This document shows positions 11,629 to 11,668 of a stretch of 11,668 bases of DNA, one piece after another. The position numbers and the translations under genes were made by a program. The first letter of the stretch is position 1. Every line of letters begins with the position of its first letter. The DNA comes from Bacteroidaceae bacterium (GTDB lineage: Bacteria; Bacteroidota; Bacteroidia; Bacteroidales; Bacteroidaceae), in assembly GCA_900771425.1 (NCBI GenBank), contig CAAGNV010000089.1, positions 1-11,668 on the forward strand. Reading direction: 5' to 3'. Below the pieces are notes generated by a model, which had not been told where the DNA came from, searched no databases, and saw only the letters and a program-made list of their open reading frames with translations.

Positions 11629-11668
11629 TTACACCTTATTAATATATAAGGGCATTGGTGGGTGGTTA

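Overview
The window looks like a chromosomal segment of a Bacteroidales species, most likely Prevotellaceae. The evidence is a perfect Bacteroidetes-type -7 element (TACCTTTG) ahead of the Nqr operon, a sodium-pumping NADH:quinone oxidoreductase related to Bacteroides/Prevotella enzymes, secreted GH51 and GH16 polysaccharide hydrolases, and AT-rich GTAATTC heptad arrays of a kind I associate with Bacteroidetes genomes. All genes read on the + strand. No rRNA or tRNA gene, CRISPR array or transposase gene was seen.

Layout. (1) 1-175: C-terminal tail of a low-specificity L-threonine aldolase. (2) 266-3650: a two-gene carbohydrate unit, an 845-residue GH51 alpha-L-arabinofuranosidase with an enlarged N-terminal region, then a 270-residue GH16 endo-glycanase. 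Both have signal peptides. (3) 3651-4079: a 429-bp non-coding spacer with four 21-bp imperfectly palindromic tandem units, a 14-bp perfect palindrome, a hairpin and the nqr promoter. (4) 4080-10529: nqrA, B, C, D, E and F, complete and in canonical order, with the NqrD/NqrE cysteine ligands, the NqrF ferredoxin, FAD and NADH motifs, and covalent-FMN motifs in NqrB and NqrC all recognisable. A strong hairpin terminator follows nqrF. (5) 10623-11126: a Vsr-type mismatch endonuclease gene with no cytosine methylase beside it in the window. (6) 11127-11668: 542 bp without a convincing gene, holding nested palindromes, a 22-bp minisatellite and a long perfect hairpin.

The most interesting structure is inside the nqr operon. 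A small four-helix-bundle (S23/IVP-family) gene sits between nqrD and nqrE, flanked by oppositely oriented arrays of a degenerate 7-bp repeat. Its base composition is visibly more AT-rich than its neighbours. It appears to have separated nqrE from an AAGGAG ribosome-binding site that now lies alone at the end of nqrD. A third heptad array lies immediately after the nqrF terminator and runs almost to the vsr start codon. The second notable feature is NqrC, which carries an extra N-terminal four-cysteine rubredoxin-like knuckle, predicted to be cytoplasmic, ahead of its membrane anchor.

Working together: NqrF oxidises NADH, electrons pass through the NqrD/E metal centre and the NqrC and NqrB flavins to quinone, and sodium is pumped outward. 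The secreted hydrolases would release arabinose and oligosaccharides from plant polymers. Vsr would repair T:G mismatches made by 5-methylcytosine deamination. These three modules share no obvious functional link; their adjacency looks positional.
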